Part shown: one piece after another, positions 9,401 through 18,443 of the stretch
Position numbering within the stretch: position 1 is the first letter of the stretch
Layout of the letters: the number at the start of each line of letters is the position of its first letter
DNA from: Legionella bozemanae
GTDB lineage: Bacteria > Pseudomonadota > Gammaproteobacteria > Legionellales > Legionellaceae
DNA length: 64,000 nucleotides
Assembly (NCBI RefSeq): GCF_001648595.1
Contig: NZ_LBAW01000006.1
Coordinates: 186,001-250,000, forward strand
Reading direction: 5' to 3'
Position numbers and translations under genes: made by a program
Notes under the pieces: model-generated
What the model was told of the DNA's origin: nothing
Databases searched by the model: none
Seen by the model: the letters and a program-made list of their open reading frames with translations, nothing else

Positions 9401-12056
9401 GCATAATAAATTTCTGGTTGTGCAAAATGCTTATGTTCAATTTATTACCTTGCTCAGAAAGGAAATACAAGCACGACCTCAGATTAATAGGAATATGTTG
9501 CTTTTGGATCGTCTCGATCCCAAAGTAAAAGATCAATGTCGCAATTTATATAGTATTTTTCAACCCTATTTCATTTGTGCCGTGCCCCCTGAAATGAAAG
9601 AGGATGCTTTGAAATTTGATAAATATTTGGTTGCCCTCTTATCAAACAGAACAATGCACAGAAAAGATGCCCCATCAGTTCGAATGTTCTTAGATTTAGA
9701 TGGACATTTCCAAGAATTCTTTTCGCGCATCACAGATGAATGGAATCGAAGAGCGCAACGGTTTTATGACTCAGCTCAAGAAAAATTTACCCTTGAAAAT
9801 AATTCAGCGGTACTAGAACCAGCCCCCAAAACGGGTAGAGAACACTATGTCATCCAGCACAAAAACTATTCCAAGTGCATTCATGAGTTTAGGCAATCCT
9901 TATTTGAGGTGACTAAACTATTCAATGATGCAATGAAAAGAGAGTTAACTCCTTATTCAGAGAGATCACAACCTGAAGTGATAGAGGTAATTCCGATAAA
10001 AGAAATAGTTACCAGTTTGAAAAATGTTGTCGTAACTCCCTCCACACCGCCATTCCCTGAGATGGAGGATAACAACCAGCGATTGACTCAAAGCAGACAA
10101 GTTTGTGCTTTAAAAGACATATTTAACAGTATGTTCCATTTAGAAGGGGTAGTCCTTGAACTAGAAAATTTAAATAATCAAAGTGCAAAAAGCCGTTATG
10201 TTTACTATTTATTACAAGCTTATGGACATCTTAATGAAATTATTAAGTCAGCCAAACGTTTGGCTACCGATCCCCATTTGGGATTCATGGCGCGTGATTT
10301 AATTGGTAAGGCTCAAAATCTTTATGCAACATTCCAGGAACATTCTGATGCATACCAGATTGGCCCCGAACAGGTTCCCTATGGATCCACAAAAGTAGAA
10401 TACAATCCACTTTGGTATGTTCTTAATGCTTTTTATATTGGCCCCAAACACATTAGAGCTTTAAAAAATACGAATTATCTAACAACTGAAGAGTTGAATG
10501 AATTACATCTGCGCGCCAAAAAAGCAACCTTGATTATAGAGGCTCTGATTAAGAATTCTGATTCTTATTTTAAATTGTTCCTGCAAACACCAAATATGAT
10601 TTACCTATATCAGGAGCTTACAACAAAACTCAATGAATTTACGAGCACTTCTCATGATGGAATAATGGATAATCTCGAGAAGATGCGATCTAAAATATTT
10701 ACTCCAATGCTTCTTGAAGCGGATCGCTGGGAAAACAGATTAGGACTTGTCCCAGGAACATTCTCAGGTCCATTAAGACAAATCATAGATGAATTCTTTA
10801 AAGGATTATTACATCCTCTGGACTTGAATTCAGCGACACGTATACGGTTAGTTTGTGATAAAGAACCTCTGCAGACAAGAATTGAACTCACTAGAAAACA
10901 GGTTGGCAGTACAAAAAGATATCTAAAAAAAATAGATAAAAGTTTCAAAACTATTGAAAACCTATACCAATGGTATCTTGAAGTGACAACGCCTGTCGAC
11001 TTGTTGGATCTTTCTACTGCTACCCGACCAAGAGTTCCTCTGGAGCACGCTAAAATTGAGTTATGTGCCGCTTATAAAAAAGCATTACCTAAACTGGCAA
11101 AACTTAAGCAAGATAAAAAAGTCGAAATCGCCCCCAGCCAATACCCTGAAGATCATAAACTTGATAAACTATGTAACTCTGGACTTAAAGCCTATGATCC
11201 CCATTTTACTGAAGTCGAAGCGTTAATTGTTGCAAGTCATCATTACTACCTGGGCGTAAAAGCAACCCATCAAATGCGGCTAGACACTGCAAAAGAAAAA
11301 TTGGGTTATCTAGAGGGCCTGGTTCCAATCCAGGAACAAGAGAAACTGGCTTTTATTGAAAAATATACTATTGAGTCATTCGATAAACATCAGAAAGTAA
11401 TGCGCAATCGTCCCATAGGCTTACAATATACAGACAAAGAATACAGAACCGAACTTAAAGCTTACTTACTGAAACTCAAAAATGACATTATTACTCAATC
11501 CAAAACAGCGGAAGATATTGATCAAAACATCAAAAACCTGTTGAAAAAAGAAATCAGTAAATTTGAAAAAAAATACTATGCTGCATATTATCATCTCGAT
11601 GCAGTACAAGTCGCTCTGGCTCAATTTAAAATTTATTTTAGCAAAAAAACTTCCTTATTTGAAAATGAACAAACTTTAAATAAAAAATCAAAACTTATTA
11701 ACAAACTGGATAAAATTGCTAACGATAAGACATTGAAAATTCAAGAACGTTTAGACAAGATAAGAAAACAATTTGAAGAGCCTCTTTTTACAAAAAATGC
11801 ACAAATTATTCTGGCACATAAACAAGTCGATACTTTAAGTTTTGATTACTTAAAAATGTGCTTTTTTTCGCTGCTTGAAGCATTGGGTTTGTACACCCCA
11901 TCCCGACAAAAACTTTTTAATGAAATCAACGATGCGGTAAAAAATCCCCCTCCACTCGGGGAGCTTACAAAACGTTTTGGTCTGTTTGCCACCACCTCTA
12001 AAGAAGTAGAAACTAAAAGGTATGAAGCGCCCGCTATGCCTATAGCAACTCCCTAA
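6438..12056 (+). CDS. sdhB: SdhB-like very large Dot/Icm effector (SidH/SdhA/SdhB family)
   Basis: A 1872-residue, largely helical, Lys/Glu/Leu-rich protein without signal peptide or membrane segments. Its size and opening architecture match the Legionella SidH/SdhA/SdhB effectors, which are injected into host cells through the Dot/Icm type IV system; the SdhA paralogue is known to protect the replication vacuole. Residues about 55-90 and 112-146 form two similar short units (PGKIYIREQKG..YSVITP and KGSFYVRRVKTGLEYTVLDP). A TSKRNHT..TSRKGHTSWAPFSNYSLDP stretch follows near residues 175-215. Residues about 700-1115 hold three copies of a ~115-residue helical module. The extreme C terminus is short and polar, as secretion signals often are. 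The SdhB assignment rests on remembered length and N-terminal similarity; membership of the effector family is more secure than the exact paralogue. Confidence 0.7.
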   Translation: MIFEEYIKLLESFKQNQISKLLERIDTKIFDILYSKHVNPRIVPYFPRYEFCFMSDETELKPGKIYIREQKGKIAYSVITPDQKTIKDAILEEFEAPSPFTYKIALMTEGGKLEKGSFYVRRVKTGLEYTVLDPTGKLVTAVIQNEELKINLNAGFTPKDLEPFMPEILEITSKRNHTLPFILDAFKARILSATSRKGHTSWAPFSNYSLDPDNISQIKKLINALYYARLTFLDLENIDVRNIKRTGSDLKLLYGKTIDLAYKASYLLTHLDIDLREMFQEELSLILPLFSQIQSFAKKHAHEKKALVKALEPMPLAYKVGEVAGIAVDQLRPLSGDVDYNFLTQFSAVLPSYIDKLTHYIEQFSSQIKESEPKLNQEKLDQLQKAALNLLNDIENLKGNSVFVSLKFLNYIHIIRNIITLSMSSLEQIGELSESSQDLIRDKLAQLKYEVLPTLFGLVDKIEDYAMLKPGTLSVPLMEKIKSLYEKILYLPKKAIDFKTKGEELLEIEDSRFIELRLEMTYKRIDKANKTLYKIQKASIACTQFFALLKDTRYNNLRLYQLPPEVKKELTKHYKLLKPYMAQLDIDLNELIISRLTGPEKEDWYSFIGRPVRFVRRQLPADHASCVLAKEKALTDLITKDENSQLFHINLNKDLIDSVHKKANLVLFPYSEKTNVYTLDESIPLQLEQDKDKKSKLTKTEFQWVQYTYLRFIQLVKTHIAAKPALYEKSLDLNNLDDKVKNRCHQLFKEFQPYLSSIASSEFRDSTKSLEHYLSDLFSKKQITNIPSIELFEELDKNIQEFLDRINLEWMSKNEFQKILGSYNRFAQIIKKQIEDKPQLYANNLLLTSLDDKAKEECRNLFPVFQPYLKYAIPPEFKDAAQNFENYLAALLENKPIEILEAPPASLFLQLDKHAQDFFAKWEDKSQAYYNFAKNTFLDEKESQALTAKRKKDAKLHFKTIEGDKLLRNPEQLTADQTLEIYQWYRNKHNKFLVVQNAYVQFITLLRKEIQARPQINRNMLLLDRLDPKVKDQCRNLYSIFQPYFICAVPPEMKEDALKFDKYLVALLSNRTMHRKDAPSVRMFLDLDGHFQEFFSRITDEWNRRAQRFYDSAQEKFTLENNSAVLEPAPKTGREHYVIQHKNYSKCIHEFRQSLFEVTKLFNDAMKRELTPYSERSQPEVIEVIPIKEIVTSLKNVVVTPSTPPFPEMEDNNQRLTQSRQVCALKDIFNSMFHLEGVVLELENLNNQSAKSRYVYYLLQAYGHLNEIIKSAKRLATDPHLGFMARDLIGKAQNLYATFQEHSDAYQIGPEQVPYGSTKVEYNPLWYVLNAFYIGPKHIRALKNTNYLTTEELNELHLRAKKATLIIEALIKNSDSYFKLFLQTPNMIYLYQELTTKLNEFTSTSHDGIMDNLEKMRSKIFTPMLLEADRWENRLGLVPGTFSGPLRQIIDEFFKGLLHPLDLNSATRIRLVCDKEPLQTRIELTRKQVGSTKRYLKKIDKSFKTIENLYQWYLEVTTPVDLLDLSTATRPRVPLEHAKIELCAAYKKALPKLAKLKQDKKVEIAPSQYPEDHKLDKLCNSGLKAYDPHFTEVEALIVASHHYYLGVKATHQMRLDTAKEKLGYLEGLVPIQEQEKLAFIEKYTIESFDKHQKVMRNRPIGLQYTDKEYRTELKAYLLKLKNDIITQSKTAEDIDQNIKNLLKKEISKFEKKYYAAYYHLDAVQVALAQFKIYFSKKTSLFENEQTLNKKSKLINKLDKIANDKTLKIQERLDKIRKQFEEPLFTKNAQIILAHKQVDTLSFDYLKMCFFSLLEALGLYTPSRQKLFNEINDAVKNPPPLGELTKRFGLFATTSKEVETKRYEAPAMPIATP
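8541..9780 (+). repeat. Three internal ~115-residue modules in the SdhB-like protein
   Basis: Copies start near 8541 (residue 702), 8883 (residue 816) and 9411 (residue 992). Each has an aromatic-rich helix (QYTYLRFIQLVK, GSYNRFAQIIKK, QNAYVQFITLLRK), a Pro-containing stretch, then LDDKVKNRCHQLFKEFQPYL, LDDKAKEECRNLFPVFQPYL or LDPKVKDQCRNLYSIFQPYF, then a YL.aLL segment. The first two are adjacent; the third is separated by an ~60-residue linker. The nucleotide copies are diverged, so the duplication is old. Confidence 0.8.
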
Positions 12057-12136
12057 GTTTGTTCGGGAAGATGAGGGCAGCGACATCTGGTGCATCATCG
12101 ATTCTGAGTTCCACTGTTCCATCAGGCGATAAATAA

Positions 12137-15100
12137 CTAACCTAAAGATTCTTCATCCTCTAAATGTTCAGCTGCAGCTTTTTTTGAATGATCTTCTGCT
12201 AACCACAGATACATTGCGGGAACAACAAAAAGAGTAAACAAAGTACCAATTGAAATACCCATTGCGATCACTAAACCAATATTATAACGACTCTCAGCGC
12301 CAGCGCCTGTAGCAAAGATTAATGGTATAACCCCTAAAACCATAGCTGCTGTGGTCATTAAAATAGGGCGCAAGCGAATTGCAGCAGCAGCTTTAATCGC
12401 ATCTAACTTTTTTTGCCCGTTCGCTTGTAAGTCATTGGCAAATTGCACAATCAAAATACCATGCTTACTAATGAGGCCTATTAATGTAACCAAACCAACT
12501 TCACTATAAATATTAAGATTAGCATTACCAATACCCAAACTAACAAAAATCATTGCGCCGCAAATCGACATAGGCACGCTAATCAAAACAATAAGTGGAT
12601 CACGGAAACTTTCAAACAAAGCAGCTAATGACAAAAAGATAATAATTAACGCAAAGAAAAAAGTGATAATTAGACTGGCGCCTTCTTGAATAAATTGTCT
12701 TGATTGAGACGCGTAATCGATGTAATAGCCTTGAGGCAAAATCTCTTTGGCAATATTAGCCAATGTATCCAAAGCTTGCCCCATAGACACACCAGGAAAA
12801 GCAACTGCTGAAATTGTTGCCGAATTGAGCTGTTGAAAATGATTTAAAGATTGAGGAACTACTTGTCGCTGCAATGTAGCAACTGTAGAAAGAGGGATCG
12901 AATCTCCTGCAGCGGTCCTCATATAATAATTCAATATTTGATCAGTATTTAAACGCGTCTCCCTCTTTACTTGTGGAATAACCTGATAGGAACGTCCCGC
13001 GAAATTAAAATAGTTAATATACCCCTCACTCAATGCCGACCCAAATAAATTGCCAATGTCCTGCATAGTTAAACCAAACTGGGATATTTTATCGCGATCT
13101 AAATTGACCTTAGTCTGAATTTTATCGATTTTGAGATCAGGATCAATAAAAGCAAAAATACCTGTAGCATAAGCCTTTTCTAAAATACGTTGTAAAATCT
13201 CGTTCAATTTATCAAAAGTTTCTGTCGTATTAATCACAAATTGAATAGGAAGCCCACTCCCGCCTCCGGGTAATGAAGGTAACTGAAACGCAGCTACTTT
13301 AGCCCCGGCAATCTTATTAAGTTCTTCTTGAACTAAAGGCTGTAATTGATTCGATGTTCGTTGGCGTTGATCCCAAGGTTTTAAAACCATGCCGACTATG
13401 GATGTATTTAATCCTTGAACACCATCAACTTGAAAAATATGATCCGTTTCAGGATATTTTTTAAAAATCTCATTCACTTCATTGGCGTAAAGTTTCGTTT
13501 GGGCCAATGATGAATTGGCCGGCGCTGTAACTTGGGCAATAATAATCCCTTGATCTTCTTGCGGTGCCAACTCCGATTCTGTAGTAATAAAAAGAAAATA
13601 GTTACTAAAAAGGATAATCACAGCAAAAACAATAACAACTGGCAAATGATTTAAGGTTGCCGACAAAATTCGCTCATAAGATTTCTCGAGTTTTGCAAAC
13701 GAATTATCAACATAAGTCATAAAACGTCCCTTGCTATCCCCCTCCCCTATTTTAAGGAATTTGGAACACATCATCGGTGATAAAGTTAATGCAATTACTG
13801 CCGAAACAGTTACTGCACCAGCAAGCGAAAAAGCAAATTCGGTAAATAAAGCCCCAGTCAAACCACCCATAAAACCAACAGGCAAATAAACAGCAATTAA
13901 AACGACTGTAATTGCAATAATTGGATTTGCCAATTCACGTGCCCCCAATAATGCCGCTTTAAATCGAGTTTTTCCTTCCTCTATGTGGCGTTGCACGTTT
14001 TCTACAACAATAATCGCATCATCAACTACCAAACCAATTGCAAGCACCATAGCTAATAGAGTTAACAGGTTAATTGAATAACCCAAAATGAGCATAACCC
14101 AAAAGGCTCCAATAAGAGATAAAGGAATAGCAATAATTGGAATAACAACAGAACGAATCGATCCAAGAAAGATAAAAATAACAACTGTTACAATAAAAAA
14201 TGCTTCTAATAAAGAAAGGATGACTTCATGGATGGAAGAATTAACAAATAAACTGGCATCATATACAATTTTTCCTTGCAAACCTTGAGGCATCTGCTCC
14301 TGAATTGTGGGAAATATTTTTTTTATATCATCAATTACCGTCAAAAGGTTAGCCGAAGGCGCCACAACAATACCGATATAAACTGCTGTTCGCCCATCAA
14401 AACTGACTGAAGTATTATAATTTTGTGCCCCTAGATCTACAGTAGCCACATCGCCCAAACGAATGATTGCTCCATTTTGCGCTTTAATAATCATCTTCTT
14501 AAATTGATTGACGTCAGTTAGATCGGTACTTGCAGTAAGATTTTGGACAAACATCTGTCCATCGGTACGACCCACCGCTGAAATAAAATTATTATTGGCA
14601 AGAGCAGTTCCGATTTCTGCTGCAGAAATACCGTATCCTGCCAACTTCACCGGATCGAGCCATGCGCGTAAAGCAAAAGTTTGATTTCCAAGTATTTCTG
14701 CTTTTTGGACTCCATTAACTGCCTGCAGTTTCGGCTGTACTACCCGAATCAAATAATCAGTAATTTTATTAATAGGTAATTCTTCGCTATAAAATCCTAT
14801 GTACATCGAATCAATCGTTTGTCCAACCGTAACAGTAATCACTGGCTGTTGGGAATTTGCAGGGAGCTGATTCAGTACTGCATTCACTTTGGTGGTGATA
14901 TCGGACAAGGCTTTCAAAGGATCGTAATTTAGGAGAAGATTTACTGTAATCGTACTTGTGCTAGAAGTACTGATAGACGTCATATAATCAATACCACTAG
15001 CCTGAGCTATTGAATTCTCTAAAGGAGTAGTAATAAAACCGGCAATAACATCAGGATCTGCACCAGTATAAGTCGTAGTAACCGTTACTATGGCATTTTG

Positions 15101-15220
15101 TGTAAACGGATATTGCATTATGGGTAAAGAATTAATAGAGCGTAAGCCCATTGCTAAAAGCATTAAGCTAATCACTGTAGCCAGTACAGGCCTTTTAATA
15201 AAGATATCCGTAAACCGCAT
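12137..15220 (-). CDS. RND multidrug efflux permease (HAE1/AcrB type), system 1
   Basis: The inner-membrane proton-driven pump of a tripartite exporter. The 1027-residue length and the N terminus MRFTDIFIKRPVLATVIS are typical of AcrB/MexB-type permeases. The proton-relay Asp pair in transmembrane helix 4 reads LAIGLVVDDAIIVVEN (about residues 400-415). The duplicated layout of twelve helices with two large periplasmic loops is visible. The C terminus ends in a charged cytoplasmic tail. The gene is last in an operon read leftward as outer membrane factor, adaptor, permease, but a 368-base gap precedes it. Substrates cannot be read from sequence. Confidence 0.92.
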   Translation of the reverse strand: MRFTDIFIKRPVLATVISLMLLAMGLRSINSLPIMQYPFTQNAIVTVTTTYTGADPDVIAGFITTPLENSIAQASGIDYMTSISTSSTSTITVNLLLNYDPLKALSDITTKVNAVLNQLPANSQQPVITVTVGQTIDSMYIGFYSEELPINKITDYLIRVVQPKLQAVNGVQKAEILGNQTFALRAWLDPVKLAGYGISAAEIGTALANNNFISAVGRTDGQMFVQNLTASTDLTDVNQFKKMIIKAQNGAIIRLGDVATVDLGAQNYNTSVSFDGRTAVYIGIVVAPSANLLTVIDDIKKIFPTIQEQMPQGLQGKIVYDASLFVNSSIHEVILSLLEAFFIVTVVIFIFLGSIRSVVIPIIAIPLSLIGAFWVMLILGYSINLLTLLAMVLAIGLVVDDAIIVVENVQRHIEEGKTRFKAALLGARELANPIIAITVVLIAVYLPVGFMGGLTGALFTEFAFSLAGAVTVSAVIALTLSPMMCSKFLKIGEGDSKGRFMTYVDNSFAKLEKSYERILSATLNHLPVVIVFAVIILFSNYFLFITTESELAPQEDQGIIIAQVTAPANSSLAQTKLYANEVNEIFKKYPETDHIFQVDGVQGLNTSIVGMVLKPWDQRQRTSNQLQPLVQEELNKIAGAKVAAFQLPSLPGGGSGLPIQFVINTTETFDKLNEILQRILEKAYATGIFAFIDPDLKIDKIQTKVNLDRDKISQFGLTMQDIGNLFGSALSEGYINYFNFAGRSYQVIPQVKRETRLNTDQILNYYMRTAAGDSIPLSTVATLQRQVVPQSLNHFQQLNSATISAVAFPGVSMGQALDTLANIAKEILPQGYYIDYASQSRQFIQEGASLIITFFFALIIIFLSLAALFESFRDPLIVLISVPMSICGAMIFVSLGIGNANLNIYSEVGLVTLIGLISKHGILIVQFANDLQANGQKKLDAIKAAAAIRLRPILMTTAAMVLGVIPLIFATGAGAESRYNIGLVIAMGISIGTLFTLFVVPAMYLWLAEDHSKKAAAEHLEDEESLG

Positions 15221-15588
15221 TCTTACAATCCTTAGATTATTAATTTAGCCGAAGCAACTCACTTCATAAACTCCTCGTATACTGAGCGTGGGTGTAACAC
15301 AGCAAATCCTTAAGATATTTCCACAAATACTTCCAATCTACGCACTGCGCTGTCCTGGGCAGTTCTCACAAATTTTTTTTACCCTACCTACCGCACTTTA
15401 TGCGCGGTATCCAGAAGATCTTGCTTTTGATACAATTTTGATTCATCGGTACACCTTCGATACCGCGCATAAAGCGCGCTACGTAGTGGGTGATATTGTG
15501 TCTACCTCAAGTGAACCATTGAATGAATTCCTCATTGCTCAAGTTCCGCTTCACCCCGACTACAAAATGCTTACTATCCTGTATACCG
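15221..15588. repeat. 368-base gap inside efflux operon 1 carrying an inverted repeat
   Basis: Between the adaptor stop and the permease start lies a spacer with a perfect 16-bp inverted repeat: CTTTATGCGCGGTATC at 15396-15411 and GATACCGCGCATAAAG at 15459-15474, 47 bases apart. Each arm is itself near-palindromic (TACCGC...GCGGTA), so the block looks like two head-to-head copies of a short dispersed repeat. A plus-strand open frame across it (15288-15644) runs into the adaptor gene and is not considered real. The block could separate or attenuate permease expression. Confidence 0.6.
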
Positions 15589-16740
15589 CTATTGCTCTAC
15601 TACCTTTGGTAATGCCTCATTACTTGGTTGTATTCCATTGTTGATTACAACACGGCTGCCATTTTTAAGCTTCAATTGACCACTGGTAACCACAATATCT
15701 CCTGCGTGCAGTCCCTTTAAAATAGCAATTTGATCCCCTCGTGTATCGCCAACGGTTACAAAAACCTGTTTGACTATAAGAATTGGTTTATTATTGCTGT
15801 CTTTTTGTTTGCTTTCTTTAACCAGATATACAATATCTCCATAAGGGTTAAAGCTAATCGCTGATTGCGGTAAAGTCAGATAGCTTTTTTTCATTCCGGC
15901 AGCAACTTCAACTCGAGCAAACATACCTGACTTCAGTTGAAAATCAGGATTAGGGATAGTCGCTTCTACCAGCACATTGCGAGTAGCACTATCGACAATA
16001 GGTTCAATGGTAGTGATTTTTCCTTGAAAAAACTTGTCAGGAAACGTATTAGTGGTGAGCTTTACTGTTTGTCCAAGCTCTAACGCACCTAAATCTTGCT
16101 GGGGTAAATAAAAATCAACATAAATTGGATCTAAGGATTGTAATGTGGTCACTGTATCCCCTACATTAAGATACTGCCCTGGATTAATTCTATTAATGCC
16201 TAATTGTCCCGCAAAAGGGGCACGGATTGTCTTTTTTTCCGTAGTTGCAGCTTGTTCAGCAACTTGGGCTTGTAAATTTTTGAGATTCCATTCATCAGCA
16301 TCTACCGTTTGCTTACTTACTGCGTGCACAGCAAATTGCGCCTTATTACGTTTATAGGTAATTTTTGCCAATTCGACCTGAGCTTGTAATGAATGCAATA
16401 ATCCAAGTTCGGTCCCTGCATTTAATTGCACCAAAACAGCGCCCTTTTTAACCGTTGCCCCCGGCGTGAAATAGATTGTCTGTACCATACCCGCAAGCTC
16501 TGTAGTCACATTCACACCAAGGCGTGTACGCATACTCCCTACCGCTTTTAAAGAAGGTTGCCATAATGAAGGCTCAACTTTCATTGTGGATACCGTAACT
16601 GCAGGTGACTGCGATTTGAGGAAAAATTGATTTCTCATATAGTTAGTAAAAGCCTTCCAACCAAAAATCAGGCCGAAAAGGATACTCACGAAAACTAACA
16701 TAATAATCATCTGTTTTTTCAAAAAAATTTCTTTCATCAT
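15589..16740 (-). CDS. RND efflux periplasmic adaptor (membrane fusion protein), system 1
   Basis: The adaptor bridges the RND permease and the outer membrane channel. After a short cytosolic start there is one hydrophobic anchor (about residues 10-28). A lipoyl/barrel-sandwich half follows (VTTELAGMVQTIYFTPGATVKKGAVLVQLN), then a helical hairpin (residues about 110-160), then the second half with the RAPFAGQLGINRINPGQYL motif and a beta-barrel domain. The start is placed at 16740: its ATG overlaps the TGA of the upstream channel gene (ATGA), pointing to translational coupling. An upstream in-frame start at 16761 lies inside that gene and is less likely. The alternative ATG at 16737 cannot be excluded. 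Confidence 0.9.
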   Translation of the reverse strand: MMKEIFLKKQMIIMLVFVSILFGLIFGWKAFTNYMRNQFFLKSQSPAVTVSTMKVEPSLWQPSLKAVGSMRTRLGVNVTTELAGMVQTIYFTPGATVKKGAVLVQLNAGTELGLLHSLQAQVELAKITYKRNKAQFAVHAVSKQTVDADEWNLKNLQAQVAEQAATTEKKTIRAPFAGQLGINRINPGQYLNVGDTVTTLQSLDPIYVDFYLPQQDLGALELGQTVKLTTNTFPDKFFQGKITTIEPIVDSATRNVLVEATIPNPDFQLKSGMFARVEVAAGMKKSYLTLPQSAISFNPYGDIVYLVKESKQKDSNNKPILIVKQVFVTVGDTRGDQIAILKGLHAGDIVVTSGQLKLKNGSRVVINNGIQPSNEALPKVVEQ

Positions 16741-18224
16741 AGACACTCTTTGACACACCAAGGTTTATGCCACCAGCCCCCACCTAAGGCCTGGAATAAT
16801 GCAGCCGTATCGCTGTAACGCACCGCTTGAGCTTGAATACGACTGATTCGCGTCTGTTGGTACTGCTGTTGCGCGTTTAATAAATTGATGTAACTTACCC
16901 CACCTAAGCGATATTGTTTTAGCGTAAGATTTAAAGCATCTCGTGCTGCATTTTCGGCTTTTATTTGTGCTTGCAATGTACGTGCATCGACTTCCAATCC
17001 TCTTAAAACATCTGCCACGCTTTGAAAAGCTTGTAATACAGTTTGTCTATACTGGGCGGCAGTCTGTTGATAGGCCGCGATCGCAGCACGTCGCTGTGCC
17101 ATTAAAGCCCCACCATGGAACAAAGGCTGAACCACTTGTCCGGTTAAAGACCAAACCTCATGTTTTTTAGTGAACAGGTTTGCAAAGGAAGTATTAAGCC
17201 ATCCCTCATTAGCGGTAATGGTAAATTGCGGAAATAAATTGGCTGTTGCTACCCCAATTTGGGCGCAGGCTTGATGAAGTAAGGCCTCAGAAGCACGCAC
17301 ATCAGGACGTTGGCGGACAAGATTTGAAGGCAAGCTCACAGGCAGTTCTCTGGGTAATTTTAAGCGATCCAATTTAATAATGGGTAAAGGGGCTTCCGGA
17401 AAAACACCTACAAGCGTAGCTAAAGCGTGTTTGGCCTGAGATAAGTTTTTTTGGAGTGGCGGTAAAGTCGCTTTGGTCTGCTCAAGCAAGGTTTGTTGGG
17501 TCAGTACTTCCTCTTGGGAAACGCCTCCTAATCGATATTGTTTATTTAAAATATTAAGAAGCCCTTGTTCTGCCTTAATTAAATCAACAGTCGCATCAAT
17601 TTGTGCTTGATAGGATGCAATTGCTACTGATGTAGTAACGATGTTAGAAGTCAAGGTCAAATAAGCAGCAATTACTTGAAATTGCTGATAATCAACCTGG
17701 GCTTTTAATGCTTCAATTTGACGCCGGGCTCCCCCAAAAACATCCAAGGTGTAGGATAAATTAAATGAAGTATAAACGAGATTAAACGTTACACTATCGG
17801 ATGGAAGACCTATTTGTAAGCCGGAATAACGCTGTCTCTGCACCATCTGGCTCGCATCTATTGACGGCCACATTGAATTGCCAATTTGAACTTTGAGATT
17901 TTCCTGGGCTTCACGCAAAGCCGCAGAAGCCGCAGCTAAATTGGGGCTATTGGTTAACCCCATGCGAATAAGTTGATTCAATTCCGGGGAATGATAAAGC
18001 TCCCACCACAATAAAGGAATATCTTTATTGGTAATAAAAGCTTGGGCTTGGCCACCTGCTCCAGGAGTGCTTACGGTTTTTGTCGGTAGCGGTTTTTCAG
18101 TATACTTTTTGACTTTAGGTGGATTAGGTGAATGAAAGTTAGGTCCAACCATACACGAAGTTTGCAGCCCTGTGCTCAGCGATATGAGGGCAAAAACCTT
18201 TAGATGTTGTCTCCAATCAAACAC
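16737..18224 (-). CDS. RND efflux outer membrane factor (OprM/NodT family), system 1
   Basis: The trimeric outer-membrane channel of the exporter. A signal peptide ends at Cys24 in QTSCMVGPNF, the usual N-acylated Cys of NodT-type lipoproteins, although the residue three before Cys is not the preferred Leu. The body shows the duplicated TolC-like fold: two related helical halves with PLLWWELYHSPELNQLI near residue 75, NLVRQRPDVRASEALL near residue 300, and KQYRLGGVSYINLLNAQQ close to the C terminus. It is first in the operon; its stop overlaps the adaptor start by four bases. The promoter should lie in 18225-18443, shared with the divergent ketoacyl synthase fragment. Confidence 0.92.
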   Translation of the reverse strand: MFDWRQHLKVFALISLSTGLQTSCMVGPNFHSPNPPKVKKYTEKPLPTKTVSTPGAGGQAQAFITNKDIPLLWWELYHSPELNQLIRMGLTNSPNLAAASAALREAQENLKVQIGNSMWPSIDASQMVQRQRYSGLQIGLPSDSVTFNLVYTSFNLSYTLDVFGGARRQIEALKAQVDYQQFQVIAAYLTLTSNIVTTSVAIASYQAQIDATVDLIKAEQGLLNILNKQYRLGGVSQEEVLTQQTLLEQTKATLPPLQKNLSQAKHALATLVGVFPEAPLPIIKLDRLKLPRELPVSLPSNLVRQRPDVRASEALLHQACAQIGVATANLFPQFTITANEGWLNTSFANLFTKKHEVWSLTGQVVQPLFHGGALMAQRRAAIAAYQQTAAQYRQTVLQAFQSVADVLRGLEVDARTLQAQIKAENAARDALNLTLKQYRLGGVSYINLLNAQQQYQQTRISRIQAQAVRYSDTAALFQALGGGWWHKPWCVKECL

Positions 18225-18443
18225 TAACTACAATCCTTTGCAAATCATCCCATGAATAATTATTAATTTATCATGGATCAGCATGGGTTGACAGTTTTAA
18301 TGAAACTGAATTGTCATTTTATTGAATACACTTTTAGTGCAATACAATTGAATAACAAATGAACATAAAGTATAATCAATGGCTTTCTGTTCGTCTATGC
18401 CCCCTCTAGAATAGATGCATTGAAGCAATAAAGGAAATGAATT
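18225..18443. promoter_or_regulatory. Divergent promoter region, efflux operon 1 / ketoacyl synthase fragment
   Basis: A 219-base AT-rich region between divergent genes. The plus-strand gene has a clear ribosome site (AAAGGA, 8 bases before the ATG at 18444). No specific operator was identified, and no TetR- or MarR-type regulator gene lies next to the efflux operon. Confidence 0.4.

Noticed and set aside
15288-15644. 118-codon plus-strand open frame across the gap in efflux operon 1
   Set aside because: It spans the inverted repeat and runs antisense into the adaptor gene; there are no translation signals.
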